DNA of 59,473 bases, taken from assembly GCA_964370645.1 (NCBI GenBank), contig CAYJJS010000008.1, positions 1 through 59,473 on the forward strand, in the 5' to 3' direction. Of the stretch, positions 1 to 9,151 are shown piece by piece. The notes below the pieces were generated by a model that saw nothing but the letters and a program-made list of their open reading frames with translations, did no database searches and had not been told where the DNA came from. The stretch's first letter is position 1. Each line of letters begins with the position of its first letter. This DNA is from CAMQRS01 sp964370645. Its GTDB lineage: Bacteria; Bacillota_I; Bacilli_A; Erysipelotrichales; Erysipelotrichaceae. The position numbers and the translations under genes were made by a program.

Positions 1-2
1 AA

Positions 3-71
3 TTATTTGGAGAAGGTTGTTGTCATGTATTATCGATTCGTCAAATTGGTGGAGTAGAAATCGTAGTGTAA
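3..71 (+). CDS. Possible C-terminal tail of an unidentified gene (partial)
   Basis: An open frame runs from the window edge to a TAA at 69-71 and reads LFGEGCCHVLSIRQIGGVEI plus two Val. The stop falls 21 bases before the next start, as an upstream gene end would. The two other plus frames are also open for a short distance, so coding here rests only on protein-like composition. No family was recognised from 22 residues. Confidence 0.3.
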   Translation, partial: LFGEGCCHVLSIRQIGGVEIVV

Positions 72-92
72 TGGATTAAGATAGGGGGAAGT

Positions 93-1664
93 ATGTATAC
101 TATTATAATTGTGGATGATGAATTAGAAATTAGAGAAAGTATGGTGGACCTAGTCGATTGGAATCGACTGGGTTTTCAGGTTGTTGGACAAGCGAAAGAT
201 GGAAATGAAGCTTTGGAAATGATTGAACAAAGAACTCCAGATATTGTATTGACTGACATTAATATGCCTTACATGAATGGATTGCAATTGATTGAATGTT
301 TGTCTAATCAATATCCAACAATTAAAGTGTTAATTATTTCTGGTCATGAAGATTTTGAATATGCGAAAAAAGCAATTTATTATAATGTGTTAGATTATTT
401 GTTGAAACCGATTAATAAGAGTGAAATAGAAACTATATTTATGAAGGTAAAAGAACAACTGGATGAAAAAAGAAAACAATTGCAAGATGTGCATATACTA
501 AAACAACAATTTGAGGATACTTTACCAATTTTAAGGCAACGTTTTTTAAGTGCTTTAGTAGAGGGGAAGATGAGTGAAGAACTTGTCCATAAACAACTAG
601 AAGAATGTTGTTTGACACATATTAAGGCAAATAATTATATGTGTGTTAATATTTATTTGAATGCTTTTGAAAAGCATAATACAGAGTTATCTTATTTATC
701 TTTACAACAGCTTATAGATGTTACTTTATTGAAACAGTATAAAGGGATTTCTTTTCAATATGTAGATCACATTTGTGTGATACTTAGTGATGTAGACATC
801 GTAGATAATGTAGTAAAGTCGCTATCTAATATTTCAGAAGAGGCTTTTCGTATCTTACAAATGCATACCTTTATCGGTGTAGGTAATGTGTATGAGGATT
901 TATTATCCATTGCGAAAAGCTATGACGAGGCAATGATGGCAATAAATTATCAAGATTATCAAGAAGGAAATCGTGTTATTTTCATTAATGATATTGTGAA
1001 AGAAGACAATCGTGTTCAAGTAGATGTGTATTTAGAAAGAGATATTATTAATGCAATGAAAGAGAATCAAGAGGATGACTATGAGCGAGTTGTTCATAAA
1101 CTAAGTGCACCCTTAAAAAATATCGCAGTAAGTGAAGAAGAACGCAGTCTATATGCAATTCAAGTATTTACCATGATGATGCAAATTGCTCAAAAATTCG
1201 ATTTGCGAGTAGAAGAAGTTATCGATGATTCTTGTTTTTCAATACTAGCGAAAGTAACGAATGTCTTAGGGATGGAAAATTGGTTACATCATATTTTAAG
1301 AAAGATGCGTGAGGCATTGAAAAGTGGAATTGCAAATAAAAGTAATGACATAGTAAGTAAAGCAAAACGATATGTGTTAGAACATTATGAGGATCCTAAT
1401 TTATCTTTGGAAAATATTTGTGAAATATTACAAATTAGCCCAACGTACTTATCGAGTTTGTTTAAACAAAAAAGTAATGAGAATTTCGTAAGCTATGTAA
1501 CACGTATACGAATGGAGAGAGCGGCTGAGCTACTAGACACAAGTGAGGATAAGACATATGTGATTGCTCATAAGGTCGGATATAATGACCCCAACTATTT
1601 TAATTATGTATTTAAAAAACATATGGGCATGACACCGATTAAGTATCGCAAAAGAAGTGTATGA
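93..1664 (+). CDS. AraC-type response regulator (YesN-like)
   Basis: Cytoplasmic DNA-binding response regulator of 523 aa. Residues 1-120 form a CheY-like receiver with acidic pair D8/D9, phospho-acceptor D55 in VLTDINMP, and K105 in LLKP. A long linker (about 130-420) leads to a C-terminal pair of AraC helix-turn-helix units (about 425-521) ending in the typical GYNDPNYFNYVFKKHMGMTP signature. The start follows a GGGGGAA ribosome site. The gene overlaps the histidine kinase by ATGA, so the two are translationally coupled and almost certainly partners. Its neighbours, two sugar-binding-protein-like sensors and mglBAC, suggest that it activates the galactose/glucose transporter; the target is inferred. 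Confidence 0.95.
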   Translation: MYTIIIVDDELEIRESMVDLVDWNRLGFQVVGQAKDGNEALEMIEQRTPDIVLTDINMPYMNGLQLIECLSNQYPTIKVLIISGHEDFEYAKKAIYYNVLDYLLKPINKSEIETIFMKVKEQLDEKRKQLQDVHILKQQFEDTLPILRQRFLSALVEGKMSEELVHKQLEECCLTHIKANNYMCVNIYLNAFEKHNTELSYLSLQQLIDVTLLKQYKGISFQYVDHICVILSDVDIVDNVVKSLSNISEEAFRILQMHTFIGVGNVYEDLLSIAKSYDEAMMAINYQDYQEGNRVIFINDIVKEDNRVQVDVYLERDIINAMKENQEDDYERVVHKLSAPLKNIAVSEEERSLYAIQVFTMMMQIAQKFDLRVEEVIDDSCFSILAKVTNVLGMENWLHHILRKMREALKSGIANKSNDIVSKAKRYVLEHYEDPNLSLENICEILQISPTYLSSLFKQKSNENFVSYVTRIRMERAAELLDTSEDKTYVIAHKVGYNDPNYFNYVFKKHMGMTPIKYRKRSV

Positions 1665-3382
1665 AAAAAATAAATTGCTGGATTCGTGATTTCGTGGAAA
1701 AGCGAAATATAAAACAAGTTATTATTATTACATTTACAGTGACTGCGTTCGTGATATTATCCTTAGTTGCTTTTGCGTATTACACACGCTACAATCATCA
1801 AGTTTATGAATTGCAAGACGTAGAAAATGAACGTGCACTAGATCGTGTAGAAACGAATTTGACACAAAGTTTACGTGATGTTATGAATCAATTTGATTTA
1901 ATTTATTATACAATTATTAATTCTGATGAAATTGACACACAAGAATTTGATTTTTTATATTCGTCAAATAAAGAGACGATTAAAAATATTACTCTTTTTG
2001 ATCAACAGGGAAATATTGTACAAAGTGCTCCAAACTTAAATAAAAAAGAAATTGTGGATGTTAGTAGTCAAGAATGGTTTTTGGATACACGTTATAACTA
2101 TACACAAAAAAACTTCTCAAATCCTCATGTTCAAACACTTTTCGAAGAGAGTGATGAACAAGGGGAGTGGGTTATTTCATTATCGCAATCCATTCCGCTC
2201 CCAGAGGGAACGCAATACATAAGTGGTGTTTTACTTATTGATATTCACTATTCTGCATTAGGGGATTTTGTAGATACGATAGCCTTTAGTGAACAAGGAT
2301 ATGCATATATTATAAATGATGAAGGAAGTTTGATTTATCATCCTAAAATGCAATTGATTGAGAGTGGCGAGACTACTTTACAAATATTAGAAGAAAATCA
2401 TAAAGTATATACGCAAAGTATCCCTTATACTGGATGGACGCTAGTTGGAGTGGTTGAGGATCATGTATTGTCTGTGGATACTATAAAAAACAATTTGTAT
2501 TTACTGACTTTGTTTTTCATCTTCTTTACGATTATGTTGTGGTGCAATAGTGTTTTATCTTCGTTTATTTCTAGACCGATAGTTGCGTTAGAGCATGCAG
2601 TGGAAAGTGTTGCACAAGGGGATATGGAACAAGAAATTCCTTCAGTTGGTTATGAAGAGGTGCATAGTTTATCTACGAGTATTCAAAAAATGATGATGCG
2701 TATCCGTTCTTTGATGGATGAATCTATTCAAAAACAAGAGCAATTGCGAAAAAATGAGTTATTAGTATTACAATCACAAATAAATCCCCATTTTTTATAC
2801 AATACACTAGATATTATCGTTTGGTTGATTGAGAAAAAGGATAGTGAAAATGCATCGAAAGTAGTTACGGCATTGGGTAGATTTTTTAGATTGAGTCTAA
2901 GCAAAGGGAAAAATATTATCTTTGTGAAAGATGAAATAGAACATGTAAGAAATTATTTAGATATACAAATGGTTCGCTATAAAGATAAATTTGAATATAC
3001 TATTGAAGTAGATCCACAGGTTGAACACTTATATACTATGAAGTTAATTTTACAACCTATTGTTGAAAATGCGCTGTATCACGCAATTGAATATATGTTA
3101 GATGAAGGTGAAATTCACATCAGCGCTAAGTTAGAAGAGGACTTTGTTGTGTTTTGTATACAAGACAATGGAATGGGAATGGATGAAAAGACTCGTTTGT
3201 GTTTAGAAAGTGGTCAAAGAGTAGATAGTGCAAAAGGGTCTGGAATTGGTGTACAAAATGTTGTACACCGTCTACAAATGACGTATGGTCATCCATATGG
3301 ATTGTATATTGTTTCTGAACTAGATGAAGGGACGTGTGTGTATATCAAAATACCTGTCCAAAAGGAGGCGATTCATGAATAA
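1661..3382 (+). CDS. Sensor histidine kinase, YesM/LytS-type (HPK7)
   Basis: Membrane sensor kinase of 573 aa. A short cytoplasmic N-terminus is followed by TM1 (about 21-41), a large extracellular dCache-like sensor (about 45-275), TM2 (about 279-299), HAMP (about 300-355), the His_kinase block with H377 in QINPHFLYN, and a HATPase domain with N-box PIVENALYHA (467-476), G1 DNGMGMD and G2 GSGIGVQNVV. All residues expected for autophosphorylation are present. It starts inside the stop of the response regulator gene. The two following genes encode membrane-tethered periplasmic-binding folds, so sensing may pass through a binding protein docked on this kinase, as in ChvE/VirA-like logic (inference). 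Confidence 0.95.
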   Translation: MKKINCWIRDFVEKRNIKQVIIITFTVTAFVILSLVAFAYYTRYNHQVYELQDVENERALDRVETNLTQSLRDVMNQFDLIYYTIINSDEIDTQEFDFLYSSNKETIKNITLFDQQGNIVQSAPNLNKKEIVDVSSQEWFLDTRYNYTQKNFSNPHVQTLFEESDEQGEWVISLSQSIPLPEGTQYISGVLLIDIHYSALGDFVDTIAFSEQGYAYIINDEGSLIYHPKMQLIESGETTLQILEENHKVYTQSIPYTGWTLVGVVEDHVLSVDTIKNNLYLLTLFFIFFTIMLWCNSVLSSFISRPIVALEHAVESVAQGDMEQEIPSVGYEEVHSLSTSIQKMMMRIRSLMDESIQKQEQLRKNELLVLQSQINPHFLYNTLDIIVWLIEKKDSENASKVVTALGRFFRLSLSKGKNIIFVKDEIEHVRNYLDIQMVRYKDKFEYTIEVDPQVEHLYTMKLILQPIVENALYHAIEYMLDEGEIHISAKLEEDFVVFCIQDNGMGMDEKTRLCLESGQRVDSAKGSGIGVQNVVHRLQMTYGHPYGLYIVSELDEGTCVYIKIPVQKEAIHE

Positions 3383-4283
3383 AATAAAGATATTTTATAG
3401 CGCACTATTTGTGATTATTTCAATTTTATTTGTTTTGTCTTCTACAAATTTCATACTTAAAGAAGAGGAAGTACAAGTCTATGATGTAACACTATTGATT
3501 GACGATATCGATAGTCAACACCTTGGATCATTTGAAAGTGGTCTAGATGCAGCGGCAAAAGAATATAATATTGATGTGAGCAAGCGAACATTACTGAATT
3601 TAGATGATATACATATACAACAATACAATCAAATTTTAGAGGAAGAAAATTTACCTAGTGATGGCGTAATTGTGTTGAGTAAGAATGAAAGTGTTTTGCA
3701 AGAATTACTAGCGAGTACAAGAACAACCAAGCCAATTGTATATTCTACAATGGCTTTACAACAAAGTGATAGTGATCATATTTTCTATGATTATGAATCT
3801 GCAGGGGAAGAATTAGCAAATTTTATTAAATCGAGTGATATTGCGTACAACCGAGTATATTTTGTATATGATACACTAGATGAACACATACAATTGTGTA
3901 TGGATGGCTTTACAAAAGAAATAGATATCGAACAACACATGGGTATTACTTTAGAAACAGAGGAAGTTTTAGATTTCATGAATACAGTTACTAGTAATGA
4001 TGTAATCGTTAGTTTCAGTGATAAAGGAATCACATCATTTCTTCAAGAAGATGTATATTTATATAGTGTATCTTCTAGCCCATTAGCAATTGAAGCATTA
4101 TTAGATAACGAGATTCATGCATTACTTTGTTTTGATGAATATTTAGCTGGGTATAAAAGTATTGAGCATATGATTAAGAAAATTGAGGGAGAGAGAATTA
4201 AAGAGCAAAGTATTATTTCATATGAAATAATTACTGCAGATAACTTTCAAATGTATGAAAGCTTTTTAATTCCAATTGAATAA
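3375..4283 (+). CDS. Membrane-anchored periplasmic-binding-protein-like sensor 1
   Basis: 302 aa. The frame is open further upstream, but ATG 3375 has an AAAGGAGG site 7-8 bases upstream and starts with an N-terminal hydrophobic anchor, so it is the better start; it overlaps the kinase gene by 8 bases. After a single uncleaved-looking membrane segment (about 6-27, no lipobox Cys) comes a type I periplasmic-binding fold (LacI/RbsB-like): the YDVTLLIDD first strand, a GVIVLS strand and a hinge segment. Sugar-contacting motifs such as NREP are absent, so it is divergent and may contact protein rather than sugar. Its place between kinase and transporter suggests an auxiliary sensory role. The exact ligand is unknown. 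Confidence 0.8.
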   Translation: MNKIKIFYSALFVIISILFVLSSTNFILKEEEVQVYDVTLLIDDIDSQHLGSFESGLDAAAKEYNIDVSKRTLLNLDDIHIQQYNQILEEENLPSDGVIVLSKNESVLQELLASTRTTKPIVYSTMALQQSDSDHIFYDYESAGEELANFIKSSDIAYNRVYFVYDTLDEHIQLCMDGFTKEIDIEQHMGITLETEEVLDFMNTVTSNDVIVSFSDKGITSFLQEDVYLYSVSSSPLAIEALLDNEIHALLCFDEYLAGYKSIEHMIKKIEGERIKEQSIISYEIITADNFQMYESFLIPIE

Positions 4284-4284
4284 C

Positions 4285-5274
4285 ATGAAGAAAAAAATAA
4301 TTAGTGTGTTAATCATAATAAGTGTAGTATTATTTGTCTTTGTGCATGTACACAAAGAGCATCCAGAACAAGAAAGTATTAAAATTGGAATGAGTGTATA
4401 TGATATTAATGATGTGTTTATTTCTAGTATCGTATTTGAGTTACAAACCATAATCAAACAATATGAACAAGAAGAAGGGATACGAATTGATTTAGATATA
4501 AGTGATGCTTCTTATAACCAGCGTGTACAAAATGAGCAAGTAGAACGCTATATTGATTTAAACTATGATGCAATTTGCGTGAATATTGTGGATCGAAGTA
4601 ATGTATCTGCAATCGCAGATGCAGCAAGTGAGAGTGAGATTCCGATAATATTTTTTAATCGAGAACCAGTCAATGAAGATATTGAAAGCGTAGATACTTT
4701 TTATTATATTGGATCGGATGCACAACAGGCAGCAGTATTACAAGCAGATGTAATTGTTTCTTATTTAGATGAACAGTTTGAAAGTGTAGATAAAAATGGA
4801 GATGGAGCAATTAATTATGTAATGTTGGAGGGGGAAATTGGACATCAAGATACGATTTTCAGAAGTCAAAAGACGATTGAGGAAATTCAAGTGAGTGGAT
4901 ATACAATGACGTTGATCGATTCAGCAAGTGCAGAATGGAAACGCGATCAAGGGGACGCTTTGATGGAGAGTTGGATTCAAGATTATGAGACTCAAATTGA
5001 AATGGTTATAAGTAACAATGATGAAATGGCATTAGGAGCTATAGATGCATTGTATCGACATAACTTAAGAGATATTCCGGTATTTGGTATTGATGCTACA
5101 GCAAGTGGGAAAAATGCAGTTATGAAGGGAACTTTGAGTGGAACTGTAGATGGTAATGCTTCAGGCTATGCACAAACCATGCTAGAGAAAATACTCTATT
5201 TACAGGATGGCTACTCAAAGGAAACAAAGTATATTGAAATTGAAATGAAAAAGTTTATATGGGAAAAACCATAA
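4285..5274 (+). CDS. Membrane-anchored galactose-binding-protein-like sensor 2
   Basis: 329 aa from ATG 4285, just after the previous stop; an in-frame TTG at 4276 is an alternative. Neither has a clear SD, which suggests translational coupling. An N-terminal TM helix (about 5-21) lacks a lipobox. The rest is a full MglB-like binding domain: IKIGMSVYD strand, FFNREP sugar-site motif (123-128), an EF-hand-like calcium loop DKNGDGAINY (169-178) as in E. coli galactose-binding protein, and ISNNDEMALGA hinge. It closely parallels the transporter's own MglB encoded at 5543. Being tethered, it probably reports galactose or glucose to the YesM-like kinase rather than feeding the permease (inference). 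Confidence 0.85.
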   Translation: MKKKIISVLIIISVVLFVFVHVHKEHPEQESIKIGMSVYDINDVFISSIVFELQTIIKQYEQEEGIRIDLDISDASYNQRVQNEQVERYIDLNYDAICVNIVDRSNVSAIADAASESEIPIIFFNREPVNEDIESVDTFYYIGSDAQQAAVLQADVIVSYLDEQFESVDKNGDGAINYVMLEGEIGHQDTIFRSQKTIEEIQVSGYTMTLIDSASAEWKRDQGDALMESWIQDYETQIEMVISNNDEMALGAIDALYRHNLRDIPVFGIDATASGKNAVMKGTLSGTVDGNASGYAQTMLEKILYLQDGYSKETKYIEIEMKKFIWEKP

Positions 5275-5288
5275 ATTAGAAATAATTG

Positions 5289-5330
5289 AAAGGTAATGAT
5301 GTAGAATTTCAAACCTCATTACCTTTTTTT
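5289..5330 (+). terminator. Rho-independent terminator after the sensor genes
   Basis: An AAAGGTAATGA arm pairs with TCATTACCTTT, followed by a run of T. It separates the two-component/sensor operon from mglB. Confidence 0.85.
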
Positions 5331-5420
5331 AGTATACTGTGTATAGTTTTTTTACGAAATGTATGTAATTAGTAATTCTTTTTGTTCGTAAAATACATGG
5401 AAATTCAACGATAACTGAAA

Positions 5421-5460
5421 AAATTATTATTTTTTTTAGTAGATTATTATTTTTTTCTAG
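5421..5460 (+). promoter_or_regulatory. Direct repeat, candidate response-regulator operator upstream of mglB
   Basis: Two near-identical 20-bp blocks (5421-5440 and 5441-5460) share ATTATTATTTTTTT, in the same orientation, about two helical turns apart and about 20 bp upstream of the -35 region. AraC-type activators commonly bind such tandem sites. The low complexity of the sequence limits confidence. Confidence 0.35.
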
Positions 5461-5480
5461 TTTTTATAATATTTTTTATA

Positions 5481-5509
5481 TATAAATGTATACGCTTACA
5501 ATCTATAAT
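5481..5509 (+). promoter_or_regulatory. mglB promoter
   Basis: A -10 box TATAAT at 5504-5509 sits 34 bases before the mglB start codon. The -35 position (5481-5486, TATAAA) is a poor match, consistent with activator dependence. The spacer is occupied by a cre-like site. Confidence 0.65.
5487..5500 (+). promoter_or_regulatory. cre-like CcpA site in the mglB promoter
   Basis: TGTATACGCTTACA matches the catabolite-responsive element consensus TGWAARCGYTWNCW at 13 of 14 positions. It lies between the -35 and -10 elements, where CcpA binding would block RNA polymerase. This implies glucose repression of mglBAC; binding is inferred. Confidence 0.6.
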
Positions 5510-5542
5510 GAGAGTATGAAATTCATATAGGAGGAGAAACAT

Positions 5543-6547
5543 ATGAAATTAAAAAGATTATTTGTAGCTTTATTGTGTGGGACAATGATGCTAGGAGCAG
5601 TTGGATGTTCATCAACAGATTCAGAAGGATCTGGAGGAGATGACAAAGAAGAATCGAAAGGTACGATTGGAGTTGCGATTTATAAGTTTGATGACAACTT
5701 TATGACAACGTATCGTGAAGCATTGACAGAAATGTTAGAAGAAGATGGATATGAAGTAATTGTGGTAGATGGGGCAAATGACCAATTAAAACAAACAGAA
5801 CAAATTAATACATTTATTACACAAGGTGTAGATGCATTAATTATTAACCCAGTACAAACATCAGCAGCAGCGCAAATGATTGAAACAGTAAAAACTGCAG
5901 ATATTCCTACTGTTATTATTAACCGTGAACCAACGGAAGAAGATATGGATTTATATGACAAAATTGCTTATGTAGGTGCAGATGCTTCTCAATCAGGAAC
6001 TTTCCAAGGGGAATTAATTTTAGAAACAGCAAACAAAGGGGACATTAATGGAGATGGAAAAATCTCATATACTATGATTCAAGGGGATCCAGAAAACATT
6101 GATGCACAACTTAGAACAGAATATTCAATTAAAGCTTTAACAGATGCTGGAATGGAAGTAGAAGAGTTAAAATTAACACGTGGTGATTGGGACCAAAATA
6201 AAGGACAAGAAATCGCAGCAAACGACTTAGCACAATTTGGGGATGAAATTGAAGTAATTTTTGCTAACAACGATGGAATGGCTTTAGGAGCAATCGAATC
6301 AATCAAAGCAGCTGGGCGTACAGTAAATGAAGATATTTACATTGTTGGTGTAGATGCATTAGATGACGCATTAGAAAAAGTTAAATCTGGTGAAATGACA
6401 GGAACAGTATTAAACGATGCTATGGGACAAGCTTCAAAAGCGGTTGAAGTTATGGAAATGTTATTAGCTGGTGATTCAGTAGACAAACAATACTACGTAC
6501 CATACGTAAAAGTATCTGCTGATAACGTAGAAGATTTTATTAAGTAA
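5543..6547 (+). CDS. mglB: Galactose/glucose ABC transporter substrate-binding lipoprotein
   Basis: 334 aa, preceded by GGAGGAG. Signal peptide with lipobox ending at C22 (LGAVGC), then an acidic Ser/Gly-rich linker and a type I periplasmic-binding domain. It has VIINREP in the sugar site (about 124-130), the calcium-binding loop INGDGKISY (about 168-176) typical of the MglB family, and FANNDGMALGA. It captures a hexose, most likely galactose or glucose, outside the cell and delivers it to MglC/MglA. First gene of mglBAC; a terminator-like hairpin after it would keep its transcript more abundant than that of the downstream genes. Confidence 0.93.
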   Translation: MKLKRLFVALLCGTMMLGAVGCSSTDSEGSGGDDKEESKGTIGVAIYKFDDNFMTTYREALTEMLEEDGYEVIVVDGANDQLKQTEQINTFITQGVDALIINPVQTSAAAQMIETVKTADIPTVIINREPTEEDMDLYDKIAYVGADASQSGTFQGELILETANKGDINGDGKISYTMIQGDPENIDAQLRTEYSIKALTDAGMEVEELKLTRGDWDQNKGQEIAANDLAQFGDEIEVIFANNDGMALGAIESIKAAGRTVNEDIYIVGVDALDDALEKVKSGEMTGTVLNDAMGQASKAVEVMEMLLAGDSVDKQYYVPYVKVSADNVEDFIK

Positions 6548-6558
6548 AGTGAAAATGT

Positions 6559-6590
6559 AAAATGCATGGGCGCAAGTGCATGCATTTTTT
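6559..6590 (+). terminator. Intercistronic terminator/attenuator between mglB and mglA
   Basis: An AAAATGCATG arm pairs with CATGCATTTT and is followed by T residues. Partial termination here would give excess binding protein over ATPase and permease. Confidence 0.7.
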
Positions 6591-6614
6591 CATAAGAAGA
6601 AAAGGAGAATGAAT

Positions 6615-8123
6615 ATGGAAAAATATCGCCTGAAGATGGAAAAGGTTGTTAAGAACTTTCCTGGTGTAAAAGCCTTAAATGAAGCACAATTGACACTGAA
6701 TCCAGGTAGCGTTCATGCTCTTATGGGAGAAAATGGTGCTGGTAAGAGTACGCTGATGAAGTGTATGTTTGGTATTTATAAAATGGATAGTGGTCAAATT
6801 TATTATGAAGGTGAGCCAGTCAACATCAAGGATCCCCTAGATGCATTAAGCAAAGGGATCGTAATGGTGCATCAGGAGTTACAACCTGTGTTGGAACGTA
6901 GTATTGCAGAAAACATATATATAGGACGCTATCCAATGAAACGAGTTGCAGGAGTTAAGGTTGTTGATCATAAGAAGATGTACGAAGATGCACAAAAGGT
7001 ATTAGAGGAAGTGAACATGCCTTATGATCCACGTGCGAAACTTGGAACATTGAGTGTATCTCAGATGCAGTTGGTAGAAATTGCGAAAGCAGTTAGTGTA
7101 GATTGTAAGGTTTTGATTTTAGATGAGCCAACTTCATCTTTAACAGCTAAGGAAGTAGATGCCTTATTTGCAATCATCGATAAACTTAGAGATAGAGGAG
7201 TTGCTATTGTTTATATCTCACACAAGATGGATGAAATTTTGAAAATTTCAGATGAAGTAACAATTATGCGTGATGGAAATTATATTGGTACATGGCCTGC
7301 TAAAGAATTGACTACAGATACTATAATTACAAAGATGGTGGGAAGGGAATTATCAAATTTATTTCCACATAGAGAAAATGTGCCAGGTGATGTTGTCTTT
7401 GAAGTAAAAGATTTTACTTCAATTAACCCAAAAAGTTTTAAGGATGTTAGTTTTACCTTAAAGAAAGGTGAAATATTAGGTATTGGTGGTTTAGTTGGAT
7501 CACAGCGTACAGAATTGATGGAAGGATTGTTTGGTATGCGCCATCATAGTGCGGGGGTAGTTACTTATAATGGAAAAGAATTATCTATCAAACGACCAAA
7601 GGATGCCATTGACAATGGTATTGCCTTATTGACTGAGGATCGTAGAGCAACAGGGATTATGGGTGTTTTATCCATATCGGATAATGCTGCTGTAGCCTCT
7701 TATGATAAATTTAAATGGTTAAAAGTATTCATTGATAGCAAAAAAGTAGATGCGTTAGTGGATTCAAGTATCAAGAAATTATCAATTAAGACACCATCGA
7801 ATAAAACATTGATTCGTTCCTTGTCTGGAGGAAATCAACAAAAGGTATTAATTGCTAGATGGTTGGCAAAAGAACCAGATGTATTTATCTTGGATGAACC
7901 TACTAGAGGGATTGATGTAGGGGCAAAGTATGAGATTTATACAATCATTGCTGAGTTAGCAAAACAAGGAAAGAGCATCATCATGATTTCCTCAGAAATG
8001 AGTGAATTAATTGGTATGTCTGATCGTATTATGGTTATGTGTGATGGTAGAGTAACTGGATTTGTCGAGGGAGAAAACGCAAATCAGGAATCTATCATGG
8101 AACTAGCTACAAAGTTTTCATAA
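6615..8123 (+). CDS. mglA: Galactose/glucose ABC transporter ATP-binding protein (dual ATPase)
   Basis: 502 aa from ATG 6615, which has AAAGGAG at a good distance; the frame is open to 6576 but the upstream codons overlap the hairpin. Two fused ABC ATPase domains: the first with Walker A GENGAGKST, signature LSVSQMQLVEIAK and Walker B LILDEP; the second with a degenerate P-loop (GGLVGSQRTELM) and signature LSGGNQQKVLIARWL with Walker B FILDEP. This is the standard MglA/RbsA architecture, in which the C-terminal site is catalytically weakened. It powers hexose import with MglB and MglC. Confidence 0.95.
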   Translation: MEKYRLKMEKVVKNFPGVKALNEAQLTLNPGSVHALMGENGAGKSTLMKCMFGIYKMDSGQIYYEGEPVNIKDPLDALSKGIVMVHQELQPVLERSIAENIYIGRYPMKRVAGVKVVDHKKMYEDAQKVLEEVNMPYDPRAKLGTLSVSQMQLVEIAKAVSVDCKVLILDEPTSSLTAKEVDALFAIIDKLRDRGVAIVYISHKMDEILKISDEVTIMRDGNYIGTWPAKELTTDTIITKMVGRELSNLFPHRENVPGDVVFEVKDFTSINPKSFKDVSFTLKKGEILGIGGLVGSQRTELMEGLFGMRHHSAGVVTYNGKELSIKRPKDAIDNGIALLTEDRRATGIMGVLSISDNAAVASYDKFKWLKVFIDSKKVDALVDSSIKKLSIKTPSNKTLIRSLSGGNQQKVLIARWLAKEPDVFILDEPTRGIDVGAKYEIYTIIAELAKQGKSIIMISSEMSELIGMSDRIMVMCDGRVTGFVEGENANQESIMELATKFS

Positions 8124-8136
8124 GGAGGAATGAAGA

Positions 8137-9150
8137 ATGAAGGCACTTACAAAACAAGAGTTTACGTCAAAACGCGTAAAAGAAATCCTTTCAAATAATG
8201 CAATATTAATCATAATTTGTATTATGGCATTATTTGTAGGATTTACAGAAGATAATTTCTTCTCAATTAGTAATCTTAGAAATTTATCTATGAATACAGC
8301 AATTCGTTTCATAATTGCATGTGGAGTTTCAGGATGTTTGATTACAAAAGGAACCGATTTATCAGCGGGGAGAATGGTTGGATTGTCTGCTTGTATTACA
8401 GCAACGCTAGTACAAACACCAGATTATTCTGCTAGATTTTTCCCAGGATTACCAGATATTCCAGTATTTGGTGCATTACTTATAGCAATTGCAGTTTGTG
8501 CGATTTTTGGATTATTGAGTGGATGTGTAATTGCATTTTTCAAAGTACCACCATTTATTGCAACTTTAGGGATGCAAACAATTGTATATGGATTAGCGAG
8601 TGTATATACACAATCACAGCCTTTAGGAGGGTTTAAACAAGAGTATACAGGTATGGCAAGTGGATCTTTCTTTGGCTCACAGGGACTACCTTATCTGGTG
8701 GTAATCGCTGCTATTATTGGGGTTGCAATGTGGTTTTTATACAATAAGACAAAGCATGGTAAATACATGTATGCAATTGGTGGAAATGAACATGCAGCGG
8801 CAGTAGCTGGAATTAATGTACAAAAAACAACGATTAAAATTTATGTATTAGCTGCTGTATTATATGCAATTGGAGGAATCTTAGCTGGTGCGAAAGCAGG
8901 GGGAGCTTCTGTGCAAACTGGTTTTGGTTTTGAGTTAGAAGCGATTGCTGCTTGTACTATTGGTGGAGTTTCTACAAATGGGGGTGTTGGTAAAGTTACT
9001 GGTATCTTAGTTGGGGTACTAGTATTTGAAACATTAAAAATTTGTCTACAGTTTATTGGAGTCGATCCAGCGTATACATTTGTGGCGCAAGGGGCAGTTA
9101 TTATTCTTGCGGTTGCGTTAGACTTACGTAAATACTTAGCGAAAAAATAA
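8137..9150 (+). CDS. mglC: Galactose/glucose ABC transporter permease
   Basis: 337 aa with GGAGG upstream. A polytopic membrane protein of the BPD_transp_2 (RbsC/MglC) family: multiple hydrophobic helices, the GTDLSAGRMVGLSA segment, PPFIATLGMQT, and the cytoplasmic coupling region AVAGINVQKTTIKIYV followed by FELEAIAACTIGGVSTNGGVG, the most conserved part of the family. It forms the translocation channel with the MglA ATPase. It is followed after one base by a small membrane-protein gene. Confidence 0.95.
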   Translation: MKALTKQEFTSKRVKEILSNNAILIIICIMALFVGFTEDNFFSISNLRNLSMNTAIRFIIACGVSGCLITKGTDLSAGRMVGLSACITATLVQTPDYSARFFPGLPDIPVFGALLIAIAVCAIFGLLSGCVIAFFKVPPFIATLGMQTIVYGLASVYTQSQPLGGFKQEYTGMASGSFFGSQGLPYLVVIAAIIGVAMWFLYNKTKHGKYMYAIGGNEHAAAVAGINVQKTTIKIYVLAAVLYAIGGILAGAKAGGASVQTGFGFELEAIAACTIGGVSTNGGVGKVTGILVGVLVFETLKICLQFIGVDPAYTFVAQGAVIILAVALDLRKYLAKK

Positions 9151-9151
9151 T

